Counted from the first letter of the stretch, positions 7,832 to 17,627 are shown. The stretch: 64,000 nucleotides of DNA from Paenibacillus wulumuqiensis (GCF_000971965.1 NZ_KQ040794.1:193150-257149); one strand, 5' to 3'. The notes: generated by a model not told the origin, from the sequence alone. Program-made: numbers and translations.

Positions 7832-9205
7832 ATGTATTCTCTTTTTGGACTCAGTCATGAAGCCACTCTGCTAATCTGGGCGCTGGTGGCTATTGTCATT
7901 TTGATCGTAATGATTGCCAAGTTTAAATGGAACCCCTTTGTCGTTCTACTGATGGCATCACTGTTTCTCGGCCTGATCATCGGGATGAACCCGCTGGATG
8001 TGGTCGATTCCGTGCAGAGTGGTCTGGGTGGTACGCTCGGTTCCATCGCGATCGTCATCGGTCTGGGTACGATGCTCGGCAAGATGATGGCCGAGTCGGG
8101 TGGAGCGGAACAGATCGCTACGACGATGATCGACCGGTTTGGGGAGAAAAGGGTACCCTGGGCGATGCTGATCGTTGGTCTGATCGTAGGGATGCCTGTC
8201 TTTTTTGAAGTGGGCATTATTTTGCTGATTCCGATCCTGTTCACCGTGATCCGCAAGACTAATATATCGCTGCTCAAAGTAGGTATCCCGATGCTGGCCG
8301 GATTGTCGACCGTACATGGTCTGCTGCCGCCGCATCCGGCGCCGATGATCGCGATTGATGCGTTTGGTGCCAATATCGGGATGACGATTATGTACGCCCT
8401 GATCGTCGGCATTCCGACGGCGATTATTGCCGGCCCGTTGTTCGGTATATATATCGGCAGCCGAATCGTAGTGCATCCTCCGCAGGGATTATCCGAGCAG
8501 TTCACCTCACACCGTTCGGATCAGGCGGAGCGTTCATTGCCCGGATTCGGCCTGACCATGCTGACGATTCTGATGCCGGTCATTCTGATGCTGACCGGTT
8601 CGATTGTCGAGATTGTGGCGCCGGAGAGCAATAGCGGAATGGCTCTGTTTTTCCGGTTTATCGGTAATGAGGTTGTCGCCATGTTTATCGCGACCGTATT
8701 TGCCTTTTTCTCGCTCGGATTTGCCCAGGGATTCAGCAAGGAGGAGATCTCCAAGTTCGCCAGTGACTGTCTCGCACCGACAGCTTCAATTATTCTGATT
8801 ATCGGCGGTGGGGGCGCATTCAAGCAGGTACTGATCGACAGTGGTGTAGGCGAGGCGATTGCCAGTGTAGCGACCGCGGCTCATGTCAATGTGGTGGTCT
8901 TTGCCTATCTGGTCGCCGCCCTGATCCGTGTAGCCACCGGTTCGGCTACCGTGGCCATGACGACGGCAGCAGGTATTGTCGCACCTGTGCTGGCTCTGAC
9001 GCCGGGTGCCAATGTGGAGCTGGTCGTACTGGCGACCGGTGCAGGATCACTGATTCTGTCTCATGTGAACGATGCCGGGTTCTGGATGGTCAAGGAGTTC
9101 TTTAATATGTCCGTACCGCAGACGCTGAAGTCCTGGACAGTGATGGAGACGATCCTGTCGCTGGTCGCGTTTATTATCATTTTCATATTGAATATAATGG
9201 TATAG
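7832..9205 (+). CDS. gntP: Gluconate:proton symporter, GntP family
   Basis: This 457-aa polytopic inner-membrane permease takes up gluconate or a related sugar acid. Its sequence is hydrophobic almost throughout, with family-typical stretches GLGTMLGKMMAESGGAEQIA, GMPVFFEVGIILLIPI, the loop LLPPHPAPMIAIDAFGANIG and the C-terminal LSHVNDAGFWMVKEFF. GGGAGGA at about 7819 sets the start. It is followed 76 nt later by the kinase gene, forming a transport-and-phosphorylation pair. Unlike Bacillus subtilis, no gntR regulator or gntZ dehydrogenase gene is adjacent. Confidence 0.88.
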   Translation: MYSLFGLSHEATLLIWALVAIVILIVMIAKFKWNPFVVLLMASLFLGLIIGMNPLDVVDSVQSGLGGTLGSIAIVIGLGTMLGKMMAESGGAEQIATTMIDRFGEKRVPWAMLIVGLIVGMPVFFEVGIILLIPILFTVIRKTNISLLKVGIPMLAGLSTVHGLLPPHPAPMIAIDAFGANIGMTIMYALIVGIPTAIIAGPLFGIYIGSRIVVHPPQGLSEQFTSHRSDQAERSLPGFGLTMLTILMPVILMLTGSIVEIVAPESNSGMALFFRFIGNEVVAMFIATVFAFFSLGFAQGFSKEEISKFASDCLAPTASIILIIGGGGAFKQVLIDSGVGEAIASVATAAHVNVVVFAYLVAALIRVATGSATVAMTTAAGIVAPVLALTPGANVELVVLATGAGSLILSHVNDAGFWMVKEFFNMSVPQTLKSWTVMETILSLVAFIIIFILNIMV

Positions 9206-9281
9206 AGAAGCAGCTATGCAGATAGAGAAATCGGATACGTAGTAACAACCATGAAATTATGACGGAAAGTAGGTAGACGAT

Positions 9282-10859
9282 ATGAGCGAAGCAAAATTTA
9301 TGATCGGTGTGGATATCGGAACAACCAGCACCAAAGCAGTTCTATTTGAAGAAGCAGGGAAAATCGTCGCACAGGGAGCCGTGGAATATCCGCTGCATAC
9401 ACCTGTACCGTCAGTAGCCGAGCAGGACCCGGATCAGCTGTTCCGTGCCGTGATTGACTCGATCCGTCAGGCGATGGACAAGAGCGGCAGAGCGCCCGAG
9501 GATATTCTGTTCGTCTCGTTCAGCTCTGCCATGCACAGCATGCTGGTCGTCGACAAGGACGGCAAGCCGCTTACCCAGTGCATGACTTGGGCGGACAACC
9601 GCAGCGCCCCTTATTTCAGACAATTAAAGAGTGAGAAAAAAGGACATGAACTCTATATGCGCACCGGTACGCCGATCCATCCGATGTCCCCGCTGACCAA
9701 GATCATGTGGATCACCCGGGAGCATCACGAGATTGCCAGTGCCGCACACAAATATATTTCGATCAAGGAATATGTCTTTATGAAGCTGTTCGATGAATAT
9801 GTGGCCGATCATTCGATGGCTTCGGCTACCGGGCTAATGAACCTGCATGAGCTCGACTGGGATGAGGAAGCACTGTCCACAGCAGGGATTACCCGTGATC
9901 ACCTGTCCAAGCTGGTTCCGACCACGCATGTGATGAACGGATTGAATGAGACGTATGCAACAGAGATGGGACTGCATGCGGCGGTGCCGTTCGTGCTCGG
10001 TGCCAGTGATGGCGTACTGTCCAATCTGGGAGTCGGAGCGATTGATCTGGGCGTTGTCGCGGTTACGATCGGTACAAGCGGCGCGATCCGCACGGTAACG
10101 GACAAGCCCGTGACCGATCCCAAAGGGCGCTTTTTCTGTTATGCACTGACCGAGGACAAGTGGGTGATTGGCGGTCCGGTCAATAACGGAGGCATTATTT
10201 TCCGCTGGATTCGTGATGAGTTCGCCGCTTCCGAAGTGGAGACAGCCAAGCGTCTTGGTCTGAGTGCATATGACGTATTGACCCGGATTGCCGAGAAAGT
10301 GCGCCCCGGTGCGGATGGGCTGCTGTTCCACCCGTATCTGTCCGGTGAACGAGCACCGCTGTGGAACCCGGATGCACGAGGGTCCTTTTTCGGCCTTGCC
10401 CTTCATCACAAAAAGGAGCATATGATCCGTGCAGCTCTGGAAGGTGTGCTGTTCAATCTGTATACGGTAATGCTGGCTGTGGAAGAGCAAATCGGCGTAC
10501 CGCAGAAAATCCATGCGACCGGCGGATTTGCCCGTTCCGAGCTGTGGCGTCAGATGATGGCGGATATTTTCGACCAGCGGGTAGTGGTGCCGGAAAGTAT
10601 CGAAAGTTCCTGCCTCGGAGCAGCTGTGCTCGGTCTGTATGCGCTGAAGCGGATCGACTCGCTGGATGAAGTGTCCAAGATGATCGGGACCACTTATGAG
10701 CACAAGCCGTACAAGGAACATGCGGCCATTTACCGGGAGCTGCTGCCGATCTATATCCGCATCTCCCGCAAATTTGCCGAAGATTATGCGGATATCAGCG
10801 ACTTCCAGCAGCGTATGCTGGAGAAGCGCATGACCAGCGAACCGATGGAAGATCTGTAA
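9282..10859 (+). CDS. gntK: Gluconokinase, FGGY family
   Basis: It phosphorylates gluconate to 6-phosphogluconate for the pentose phosphate pathway. Seen: the N-terminal ATPase motif IGVDIGTTSTKAVLFEEAG (residues 8-26), the mid-protein IGTSGAIR phosphate motif, GLLFHPYLSGERAPLWNP typical of gluconokinases, and the C-terminal ATGGFARSELWRQMMADIF. The 525-aa length fits FGGY gluconokinases. It lies directly downstream of gntP and ends in a hairpin. The pairing with GntP supports gluconate over xylulose or glycerol as substrate. Confidence 0.88.
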   Translation: MSEAKFMIGVDIGTTSTKAVLFEEAGKIVAQGAVEYPLHTPVPSVAEQDPDQLFRAVIDSIRQAMDKSGRAPEDILFVSFSSAMHSMLVVDKDGKPLTQCMTWADNRSAPYFRQLKSEKKGHELYMRTGTPIHPMSPLTKIMWITREHHEIASAAHKYISIKEYVFMKLFDEYVADHSMASATGLMNLHELDWDEEALSTAGITRDHLSKLVPTTHVMNGLNETYATEMGLHAAVPFVLGASDGVLSNLGVGAIDLGVVAVTIGTSGAIRTVTDKPVTDPKGRFFCYALTEDKWVIGGPVNNGGIIFRWIRDEFAASEVETAKRLGLSAYDVLTRIAEKVRPGADGLLFHPYLSGERAPLWNPDARGSFFGLALHHKKEHMIRAALEGVLFNLYTVMLAVEEQIGVPQKIHATGGFARSELWRQMMADIFDQRVVVPESIESSCLGAAVLGLYALKRIDSLDEVSKMIGTTYEHKPYKEHAAIYRELLPIYIRISRKFAEDYADISDFQQRMLEKRMTSEPMEDL

Positions 10860-10867
10860 TTTATCTG

Positions 10868-10914
10868 CAGGACAGTGACTGGCCTTTACCCAAAGAAGGC
10901 CGGTCACTGTCCTG
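10868..10914 (+). terminator. Hairpin after gntK
   Basis: CAGGACAGTGACTGGCCTT (10868-10886) pairs with 10896-10914 with one mismatch/wobble over a 9-nt loop. There is no T run, so it could be a processing or stabilising hairpin rather than an intrinsic terminator. Confidence 0.5.
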
Positions 10915-11032
10915 CTATCCTCTGTCTGCACTTCTCTACTGCGGTGCATTCGACGCCAATCGCCTAAGCAGGTAAAATAGGAAGGAACCATATGTCAACG
11001 CAGTCTAACATGCACCGGGAGGAGACAGGAAG

Positions 11033-11503
11033 ATGATTGAATTAATTCCGATGAACGACCAACAATATGCAGAATTCCACCGTTTGTCGACGAAGGATTA
11101 TGCAGCGGAGAAAGTCGCTGCCGGGGAGTGGACCGAAGAGGAAGCGATGGATCGCTCAGCCGAATCATTCCGTAAATATTTGCCGGATGGACGGGATACG
11201 GCCGGCGCATTTATTTATAGCATATTCGAGACAGAGCGGCAGCAGTCTGTGGGACATGCCTGGATGAATATTACTGATACGCCCAAAGGCAAGTACGCCT
11301 TTCTGTACGATATACTGATTTATGATGGCTACCAGAATCAGGGGTACGGGCAGCAGACGATGAAGGCGCTGGATGAAGCGGCGATCCAGCAGGGAGCGGC
11401 GCGGATTGGCCTGCATGTATTCGGTCATAACCAGCGGGCGCTGCATGTGTACCAGAAGGCCGGTTATGTCATTACCGATTACCAGATGTCCAAGACACTA
11501 TAA
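11033..11503 (+). CDS. GNAT N-acetyltransferase
   Basis: The 156-aa protein has the GNAT core: FLYDILIYDGYQNQGYGQQTMKALDEAA carries the acetyl-CoA binding QNQGYG loop (about residues 101-106). LHVFGHNQRALHVYQKAGYVITDYQMSK is the usual strand 5 and helix 4 region. GGGAGGAGA lies about 8 nt before the ATG. The substrate is unknown. It is transcribed alone toward a bidirectional terminator shared with the alpha-glucosidase gene. Confidence 0.8.
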   Translation: MIELIPMNDQQYAEFHRLSTKDYAAEKVAAGEWTEEEAMDRSAESFRKYLPDGRDTAGAFIYSIFETERQQSVGHAWMNITDTPKGKYAFLYDILIYDGYQNQGYGQQTMKALDEAAIQQGAARIGLHVFGHNQRALHVYQKAGYVITDYQMSKTL

Positions 11504-11620
11504 GCCAGGCCAACAACAGAAATAGAGCAGTCCGGTGCACCGAACTGAAGCTCTGATAGGTACAACCAGGGTACATATATAATCGGCATTTGGCAGATCC
11601 GAATGCTGCTGCACCATACC

Positions 11621-11681
11621 AAAAAAAGCTCTGCCGCAGACCTCCTGTTACATCTGAAGAGGTCATACGGCAGAGCTTTTT
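11621..11681. terminator. Bidirectional terminator between convergent genes
   Basis: Seven A residues and GCTCTGCCG (11628-11636), plus an inner GACCTC/GAGGTC pairing, face CGGCAGAGC (11668-11676) and five T residues. It serves both the acetyltransferase (+) and the alpha-glucosidase (-). Confidence 0.9.
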
Positions 11682-11740
11682 GACATGTAAATGCTGTTGG
11701 GTGTGCAAATGCTGGGTATTCGAATATGAATATGCCCCTA

Positions 11741-13456
11741 TTACATCCGGTAAATGAGTGCCTCGTACGGACGCAGCCGCTGCAGTTCTGCCATCGTATG
11801 CTCGTCTTCACGGTCAACCGGGCGGGAGAACTTGGTATAGTTGCCGTGCAGCTTGATCATATGATCGGCCCATTCCACTCCTTCGCCGCTCCAGTCAATC
11901 TCCACTTCATGATCGGCAAAGTTCAGCACGACCAGCCATTTTTCATCTTCCCATTCTCTTGTAAAAGCAAAAATCTCTTCATGCTCCGGCAGCAGCAGAG
12001 TAAAGGAACCATGTGTCATGATCGGATTCTGATTGCGCATCTGAATCAGCTGACGATAGTAGTAGAATACCGAGTCCGGATGATTCTCCTGATCGCTGAC
12101 ACGCTTGCCTTCCAGCTGTTCGGCAGGAGGCAGGTCAATCCATGGTTTTCCTGCACTGAAGCCTGCGTAGGCATTGCTGTCATCCCACGGAATCGGAGAG
12201 CGTGAACCATCACGGCTCCGACGATGAATATTGGCAAGCGCCTGTTCGGGAGATATCCCTTCCTGCAGCGCATGTTCATAATAGGTAATTGTGCCGGTAT
12301 CCCGGTAGTCTTCGATCCGTTCATAAGTGGTGTTGCACAAACCGAGCTCTTCGCCCTGATAGATCAGCGGGGTACCCGGAACCGTATGGATAAAGGTCGC
12401 AAGCAGCTTGGCCGCAGCCGTCTCGTGTTCCCCGGCACCGATCAGATCCGGCATAATTCGCGGATGATCATGGGTGCTCAGATACAGTACATAGCCGCCT
12501 TTACCGAATACGCCTTCATACCATTGACTGACCGATTTCTTCAGTTCAAGGATGGACCATTCCCGCGAACCCCATGGGTCCTTGGGATCTTTGCCGATCC
12601 GGATCAGATCCATGGCGAGTACCATATCCATCTCGCGCCGCTGCGGGTCTGTATAGCGTACGACTTCGTCCATCGTGACCGATGGTGCTTCCCCCAGGGT
12701 GATGACATCAGGATAGCGAGAGATCGTCTGCTCGTGCAACTCCTGCAGGAACTCGTGAATTCGAGGCCCGTTTTTGTAAAATTCCTGTCCCGGCGGATGA
12801 GGCGCATCTGGTGCTGCATCCGGCAGCTCCGGATCTTTGGAGATCATATTGATCGCATCCAGGCGGAACCCGTCGATGCCTTTGTCCAGCCACCAGCGGA
12901 TCATCGTATACAGCTCCTGGCGCATGTTTTCATTTTCCCAGTTCAGGTCGGGCTGCTTGCGGTCGAACAGATGCAGATAATATTCTTCGGTCTGTTCATC
13001 GTACGTCCATGCCGGTTCATTCAGGAAGGACATCCAGTTGTTCGGCTCCTGGCCGCTCGGTCCCGGAGCTTTCCATATGTAGTAATCCCGGTAAGGACTG
13101 TCCTTGGAGCTTTTGGCCTGCTGGAACCATGGATGCTCATCCGAAGTATGATTGATGACCAGATCCATAATCAGCTTGATGCCGTTTTCATGAAGTTTGG
13201 CGAGCAGCTGGTCAAAGTCTTCCATCGTACCGTAGCGGGAATGAATCTTTTGATAGTCCCTGATATCGTAACCATTATCAACCATTGGCGAGTCGCAAAT
13301 CGGACCAAGCCACACGATGTCGACTCCGAGTTTGACAAGATAATCCACTTTGGAGATAATCCCTTGCAAATCCCCCCAGCCGTCACCGTTGCTGTCTTTG
13401 AAGCTTTGCGGATAAATTTGATAGATTACGGATTCTTTCCAGGATTTTGCGTCCAT
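11741..13456 (-). CDS. GH13_31 alpha-glucosidase
   Basis: This 571-aa cytoplasmic enzyme acts on short alpha-glucosides. Seen: the N-terminal YQIYPQSFKDSNGDGWGDL, region I DLVINHTSDEHPWF (98-111), nucleophile D200 in GFRLDAINMI, acid E256 in TLGEAP and D330 in LYLSTHDHPR. The residue after the nucleophile is Ala201. In this subfamily Val at that place marks oligo-1,6-glucosidases, while Ala or Thr is associated with alpha-1,4 specificity, so a maltose/maltodextrin glucosidase is more likely than an isomaltase. GGGAGG precedes the ATG. A palindrome about 75-90 nt upstream may be an operator. It is monocistronic. Confidence 0.88.
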   Translation of the reverse strand: MDAKSWKESVIYQIYPQSFKDSNGDGWGDLQGIISKVDYLVKLGVDIVWLGPICDSPMVDNGYDIRDYQKIHSRYGTMEDFDQLLAKLHENGIKLIMDLVINHTSDEHPWFQQAKSSKDSPYRDYYIWKAPGPSGQEPNNWMSFLNEPAWTYDEQTEEYYLHLFDRKQPDLNWENENMRQELYTMIRWWLDKGIDGFRLDAINMISKDPELPDAAPDAPHPPGQEFYKNGPRIHEFLQELHEQTISRYPDVITLGEAPSVTMDEVVRYTDPQRREMDMVLAMDLIRIGKDPKDPWGSREWSILELKKSVSQWYEGVFGKGGYVLYLSTHDHPRIMPDLIGAGEHETAAAKLLATFIHTVPGTPLIYQGEELGLCNTTYERIEDYRDTGTITYYEHALQEGISPEQALANIHRRSRDGSRSPIPWDDSNAYAGFSAGKPWIDLPPAEQLEGKRVSDQENHPDSVFYYYRQLIQMRNQNPIMTHGSFTLLLPEHEEIFAFTREWEDEKWLVVLNFADHEVEIDWSGEGVEWADHMIKLHGNYTKFSRPVDREDEHTMAELQRLRPYEALIYRM

Positions 13457-13531
13457 GTGTCAGCCTCCCGTTGAATGTAATATGAAAATGAAGATGAATT
13501 TCCTATATTCTTCCTAATGAATGGTTAAACG

Positions 13532-13547
13532 TAACGATTGATCGTTA
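13532..13547. promoter_or_regulatory. Candidate operator of the alpha-glucosidase gene
   Basis: TAACGAT (13532-13538) and ATCGTTA (13541-13547) form a perfect palindrome with a 2-bp centre, located 76-91 bp upstream of the alpha-glucosidase start. The size and position suit a repressor site; which regulator binds is unknown. Confidence 0.4.
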
Positions 13548-13556
13548 AACAACCAA

Positions 13557-13583
13557 CAGCCGGACACATGAAGCATCCGGCTG
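13557..13583 (-). terminator. Hairpin terminator of the minus-strand acetyltransferase
   Basis: CAGCCGGA (13557-13564) pairs with TCCGGCTG (13576-13583). On the minus strand it is followed by a T-rich run (TTGGTTGTTT). Confidence 0.6.
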
Positions 13584-13646
13584 GAAAAGAAATCAAATGA
13601 AATTCAATCAGCTGCAGGAACATCCATTAGGGGTACCCGCCTGTAA

Positions 13647-14228
13647 CTAAAGGTTTGGTGACGAGGTGACCGACAGCAGCCGGATCATCCGGTGATAGGC
13701 ATGGCCGCGAATATGGATTGTTCCATCCTCGGTGTAACCGAGCCGCTCATACAGGGCTTTTGCCTTGTCGTTGTCCACATCGACGATCAGCAGCAGCCGG
13801 GAATATCCCTGCTGGGAAGCCAGCTGCTCAAAGCAGGCGATAAGCCGGGAGCCGATGCCCTGTCCCTGAAAGGACGGATGAACCGCGATGGAATCGAGAT
13901 AGTATTCATCCGGATGCGCTTCCGGTATGACATCGTCTGCAGACTGGCCGAGCTGTTGCAGACGCTGGATAATCGGTGCATCAAGCCGCGAGATATCCTT
14001 GCCATGATAAGACAGAAGAAAGCCTGCAAGCTGTCCTTCCAACTCGGCGACCATGATATTTTCATAACTGAGCCGGTTCCCTCGACTGCGAAAAAAATGT
14101 TCCATCGCCTCAAACGCCTGCTCCGTATTGTCCGTACCGGTCAGTGCATAGGCGATATCACCAATAGCCGAATAAATCAAAGGGATCACATCGGCTGCGT
14201 CGTTCGGTTGTGCTTTTCTGATAATCAT
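13647..14228 (-). CDS. GNAT N-acetyltransferase
   Basis: The 193-aa protein shows a GNAT fold. ENIMVAELEGQLAGFLLSYHG is strand 3-4, YYLDSIAVHPSFQGQGIGSR carries the acetyl-CoA loop QGQGIGSR at about residues 121-128, and DVDNDKAKALYERLGYTEDG follows. The insert between strands (about 75-105, with the DVIPEAHPDEYY segment) is typical of YkwB/RimI-like acetyltransferases in Bacillales. GGAGG stands about 8 nt before the ATG at 14228. The substrate is unknown. Confidence 0.8.
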   Translation of the reverse strand: MIIRKAQPNDAADVIPLIYSAIGDIAYALTGTDNTEQAFEAMEHFFRSRGNRLSYENIMVAELEGQLAGFLLSYHGKDISRLDAPIIQRLQQLGQSADDVIPEAHPDEYYLDSIAVHPSFQGQGIGSRLIACFEQLASQQGYSRLLLIVDVDNDKAKALYERLGYTEDGTIHIRGHAYHRMIRLLSVTSSPNL

Positions 14229-14530
14229 CGTAGTAGCCTCCTTGTACTATGTACTTTTTTCCAGTATAGCACTCTAACTCCGTATTTACAGAAAGAGGGT
14301 ATCGTTATCTGCGGCAATCGGACGAGTATGGGTACGTGCTGACACAGACAGCGCGTTTGTGAAATATTGTGGCAGAAGGCCCGGTTATGTTTAATGAAGA
14401 TGGAGGGGTATTTAGGATACTTAACGATTGTATGGCAACAAGCAACAAGCAGGGGATGGACAGGGACAGATAGTTACATTGCTGTTCTTATCCATGCCAA
14501 TCCTAGCAGATGGAAGGATGGAGATTGAAG

Positions 14531-15997
14531 ATGGAAACGACTCAAATTCGTACTCAATATGGAGAAGTACAGGGTGTACGGGAGAACGGTGCGGTAGTAT
14601 GGAGAGGAATTCCGTATGCCGAGCCACCGGTTGGCGACCTGCGGTTTCATATGCCTCGTCCACCACAGCCGTGGGAAGGTGTAAGGGAAGCGACCCGGTT
14701 CGGCCCGGTCTGTCCACAGCCCGGTAATGAGCTGGACAGCATGTTTGGCGCATCCAATGCACGTCCGGTACAGTCAGAAGATTGTCTGTATCTGAACATA
14801 TGGGCATCCGACAAATCCACCGAGAACCGGCCGGTAATGGTCTGGCTGCACGGAGGAGCCTTTGTTACCGGAGCAGGAAGCCTGCCGATCTACGATGGTA
14901 CTTCTCTCGCAGTCAATGGGGATATGATTGTCGTGACCATTAATTATCGTCTGGGGCCTCTGGGTTTCCTGGATCTGTCTTCCTATGGCAATGCACATGC
15001 AGCCAATCTGGGATTACTGGATCAGATTGCTGCACTGGAATGGGTACGCAACAATATCGCTTTCTTTGGCGGTGACCCGGAAAAGGTGACCATATTTGGT
15101 GAATCGGCCGGTGCGATGAGTATCGCGGCACTACTGGCGATGCCGGCAGCCAAAGGGCTGTTCCGTGCAGCCATTATGCAGAGCGGCGCTTCTCAGGTGA
15201 TGCCACCGGAAATGGGCAAACGAATCGCGGATGCCTACCTGCGGGAGCTCGGCGGCAGTCCAGAGGATCTGTCGGTACTGTATTCGGCTACGACGGAAGA
15301 GTTGCTGCAGGCAGCGGATCGGCTGCGCAAATCCGGCCGGGAAAATATGCTGGCACTGATGTTCCAGCCGGTAATTCATCCGCAGACATTGCCAGTGGAA
15401 CCGGTCGTGGCGATCGAGAACGGTGCAGCCAAAAATATTGCCCTGATTGTCGGCACCAATCAGGATGAAGGTTCACTGTTTATTAATCAGTCTTCCCAGC
15501 TGCTGTCACGTGAACAGATCAGCGGGGCGCTGGAAATGATGACCGGACTGAATGGAGATCATCTGCTGGAGCACTATCCGATGACGGTACAGGGGCAGGC
15601 ACAGATTATGACGGACCTGTTCTTCTGGCGTTCTGCTGTCCGGTATGCGCAGGCACAGATTAATCATGGACCGGTGTGGATGTACCGATTTGACTGGAGT
15701 CAGCCTGGACATTCCTGGCTCGGAACCGCTACCCATGCCGCCGAGATTGCCTTTGTATTTAACAATCTGCCGCTGCTGAGACATATCGGGATTCAGCCGG
15801 ATGAGCTGACCAATAATCTGGCGGTGCAAATGCAAAAAGCCTGGATTACCTTTGCCCATACGACGACACCAGCCACGATGGAGATCCCATGGGGAGATTA
15901 CAAAAAGCATGATCGCACGACGATCATTTTCGACCGCCAGATCAATCTCGTCGAAGATCCCGATCGTGACAAGCGGATAAAGCTGATCGGAGATTGA
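14531..15997 (+). CDS. pnbA: Type B carboxylesterase, para-nitrobenzyl esterase-like
   Basis: A 488-aa alpha/beta-hydrolase of the carboxylesterase type B family, close to Bacillus PnbA in length. Seen: VWLHGGAFVTGAG oxyanion-hole region (about 105-117), nucleophilic S192 in GESAGAM, the acidic region VGTNQDEGSLF and the catalytic His in GTATHAAEIAFVF. There is no signal peptide, so it is intracellular. The ATG at 14531 is preferred: a GGAG lies 7 nt upstream, whereas the in-frame ATG at 14510 has no site. The natural substrate is unknown. Confidence 0.85.
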   Translation: METTQIRTQYGEVQGVRENGAVVWRGIPYAEPPVGDLRFHMPRPPQPWEGVREATRFGPVCPQPGNELDSMFGASNARPVQSEDCLYLNIWASDKSTENRPVMVWLHGGAFVTGAGSLPIYDGTSLAVNGDMIVVTINYRLGPLGFLDLSSYGNAHAANLGLLDQIAALEWVRNNIAFFGGDPEKVTIFGESAGAMSIAALLAMPAAKGLFRAAIMQSGASQVMPPEMGKRIADAYLRELGGSPEDLSVLYSATTEELLQAADRLRKSGRENMLALMFQPVIHPQTLPVEPVVAIENGAAKNIALIVGTNQDEGSLFINQSSQLLSREQISGALEMMTGLNGDHLLEHYPMTVQGQAQIMTDLFFWRSAVRYAQAQINHGPVWMYRFDWSQPGHSWLGTATHAAEIAFVFNNLPLLRHIGIQPDELTNNLAVQMQKAWITFAHTTTPATMEIPWGDYKKHDRTTIIFDRQINLVEDPDRDKRIKLIGD

Positions 15998-16393
15998 TAT
16001 GTACTATCGATGATTCTTGGTCGGTGATCATGTTCCTGGACGAGAGGAACCGTGAGAACCGGGGAATCGAATCAGGGAACAAGCAGCAGAAGCGAAGCGG
16101 ATGATCCGTTTTGCTTTTTTGCTGTCTGCGTATAGCTGTATAGCATCGTGCAGCAGTAAGCATTAGCAACGGCAGACGGAATACTCAGCAATGTTCATTT
16201 TACCCGTCTGGTTCCAAAGGAACTGTGGTCTACACAAATATGCAGACAGCAGCCCAATTATTAAGTACTAAGCTCTATACAATCTGCCTCTTCGTTTGCC
16301 GATAACTATTATATTTAACGGATATCTGCTATACATAATGCAGCACCACCAGATTAGATTGATCAGCAGGTATACATAAACGGAGGGGTACTA
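15998..16393. other. Intergenic region before the HD-GYP gene
   Basis: It begins with the esterase terminator (16091-16120). The remaining 270 nt are AT-rich, with no frame carrying a credible start, and presumably contain the HD-GYP promoter. I see no clear hexamer pair. Confidence 0.5.
16091..16120 (+). terminator. Terminator after the esterase gene
   Basis: AGCGAAGCGGA pairs with TCCGTTTTGCT, allowing two G-T pairs, and is followed by six T residues. Confidence 0.7.
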
Positions 16394-17449
16394 TTGTTAA
16401 TCCATATCACCGATCTCAAGCAGGGGGATAAGCTGCTTGCGGATGCATTTAACCGCCAGGGCGTTCCCTTATTAAAAGAAGGAACACAACTGACCGAAGA
16501 GGATATTACACTGCTTACGCGTCATCAGCTGGACTATGTGGATGTATCTTCCTCGCAGGGAAATGCATCCTTTCCGGAATTCGGTCTGCAGCAGGATCTG
16601 ATCGGTCTTCCAGCGCGGCTCAAGCAGAGTGTTGAGCAGTCTTTGCAGACGTATCAGTCGATTTTTCTGGAAGCGCTGACCAAAGGCAAATTCAGTGCCG
16701 AGCTGGCAGACCAGCTGATGGAGCCGCTGCTGCTTGATCTGAATGGCAAAAACGATATTGTCTCGCTGCTGTTGATGCTGGAAGCCGAAGACGATCATAT
16801 TTACAGCCACTCACTCAAAGTGGGTCTGCTCAGTTATTACATTGCTAACTGGCTTGGTTATTCCGAAGAAGAGAGCTGCCGGATCAGTCGTGCGGGCTAT
16901 CTGCATGATATCGGCAAAAGCCGTCTGCCTTCCATTATCCGTTCCGATCGCGAGAGCATGAACGAATCCGAGCGCAAGGAACTCAAAAAGCATACCCGTT
17001 ATGGTTACGATCTCATTATGGAATCCCTGAACGACAAAACGACAGCGCTCGTCGCTCTGCAGCATCATGAACGTAATGATGGCACGGGCTACCCGCAGCG
17101 CCTGTACAAAAATGGCATTCATGCCTATACCCGTATCGTATCGGTAGCGGATGTGTTTGTGAATATGACCTCGGCGAGCAGCGACGGCAGCAAACAGGGA
17201 TTGGTTACCATTTTGCAGAACATCTATGAACTGGGATTCTCCAAGCTGCATGAGAAGCCGGTACAGGCGTTGATCCATCATATGTCTCCCAATCTGGTCG
17301 GCAAAAAAGTCCAGCTGGACAACGGCGAAAATGGAATGATCGTGCTGGCCAACCAGACCGATATGTTCCGCCCCCTGGTCCAGACGGATACGCAATTTAT
17401 CGACCTGTCCAAAGAACGCAAAATCCGCATTCGCAAAGTATTCATATAG
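16394..17449 (+). CDS. HD-GYP domain protein, probable cyclic-di-GMP phosphodiesterase
   Basis: The 351-aa cytoplasmic protein has an N-terminal DUF3391-like segment (ITDLKQGDKLLADAFNRQGV) and a C-terminal HD-GYP domain. The domain shows the metal-binding HDIGK at residues 171-175, ALQHHERNDG and the GTGYP loop at about 230-234. Family members hydrolyse cyclic di-GMP; whether this one is active is inferred from intact metal ligands. The start is TTG at 16394, set by GGAGGGG 5-11 nt upstream. It is monocistronic with a long terminator. It could influence motility or biofilm together with the chemoreceptors further down, but no linkage is visible. Confidence 0.85.
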   Translation: MLIHITDLKQGDKLLADAFNRQGVPLLKEGTQLTEEDITLLTRHQLDYVDVSSSQGNASFPEFGLQQDLIGLPARLKQSVEQSLQTYQSIFLEALTKGKFSAELADQLMEPLLLDLNGKNDIVSLLLMLEAEDDHIYSHSLKVGLLSYYIANWLGYSEEESCRISRAGYLHDIGKSRLPSIIRSDRESMNESERKELKKHTRYGYDLIMESLNDKTTALVALQHHERNDGTGYPQRLYKNGIHAYTRIVSVADVFVNMTSASSDGSKQGLVTILQNIYELGFSKLHEKPVQALIHHMSPNLVGKKVQLDNGENGMIVLANQTDMFRPLVQTDTQFIDLSKERKIRIRKVFI

Positions 17450-17459
17450 ATATCCATTT

Positions 17460-17516
17460 CCGGAATGATCCGTCGGCAGCCCATACTTGCTGTCAGCAGA
17501 TCATTCCGGTTTTTTT
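17460..17516 (+). terminator. Terminator after the HD-GYP gene
   Basis: CCGGAATGATC (17460-17470) pairs perfectly with GATCATTCCGG (17499-17509), with an inner GGCAGC/GCTGTC pairing, followed by seven T residues. Confidence 0.92.
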
Positions 17517-17627
17517 GTCGCTGCATTGCAGAACGATACGCACTGGGCTACTATGCATATATGGGTGAAGATGGAAGAGACAGGTTGGCTAAGCTTCCAT
17601 ACAGCACCCGGAAGGGAGGCAATTCAG

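Noticed and set aside
12224-13474. 416-aa plus-strand open frame
   Set aside because: Opposite strand of the alpha-glucosidase gene; no family motif and no ribosome binding site.
14389-14411. Possible sigma-B promoter before the esterase gene (GTTTAA, GGGTAT)
   Set aside because: The spacer is only 11 bp, shorter than the usual 12-14, so I do not list it.
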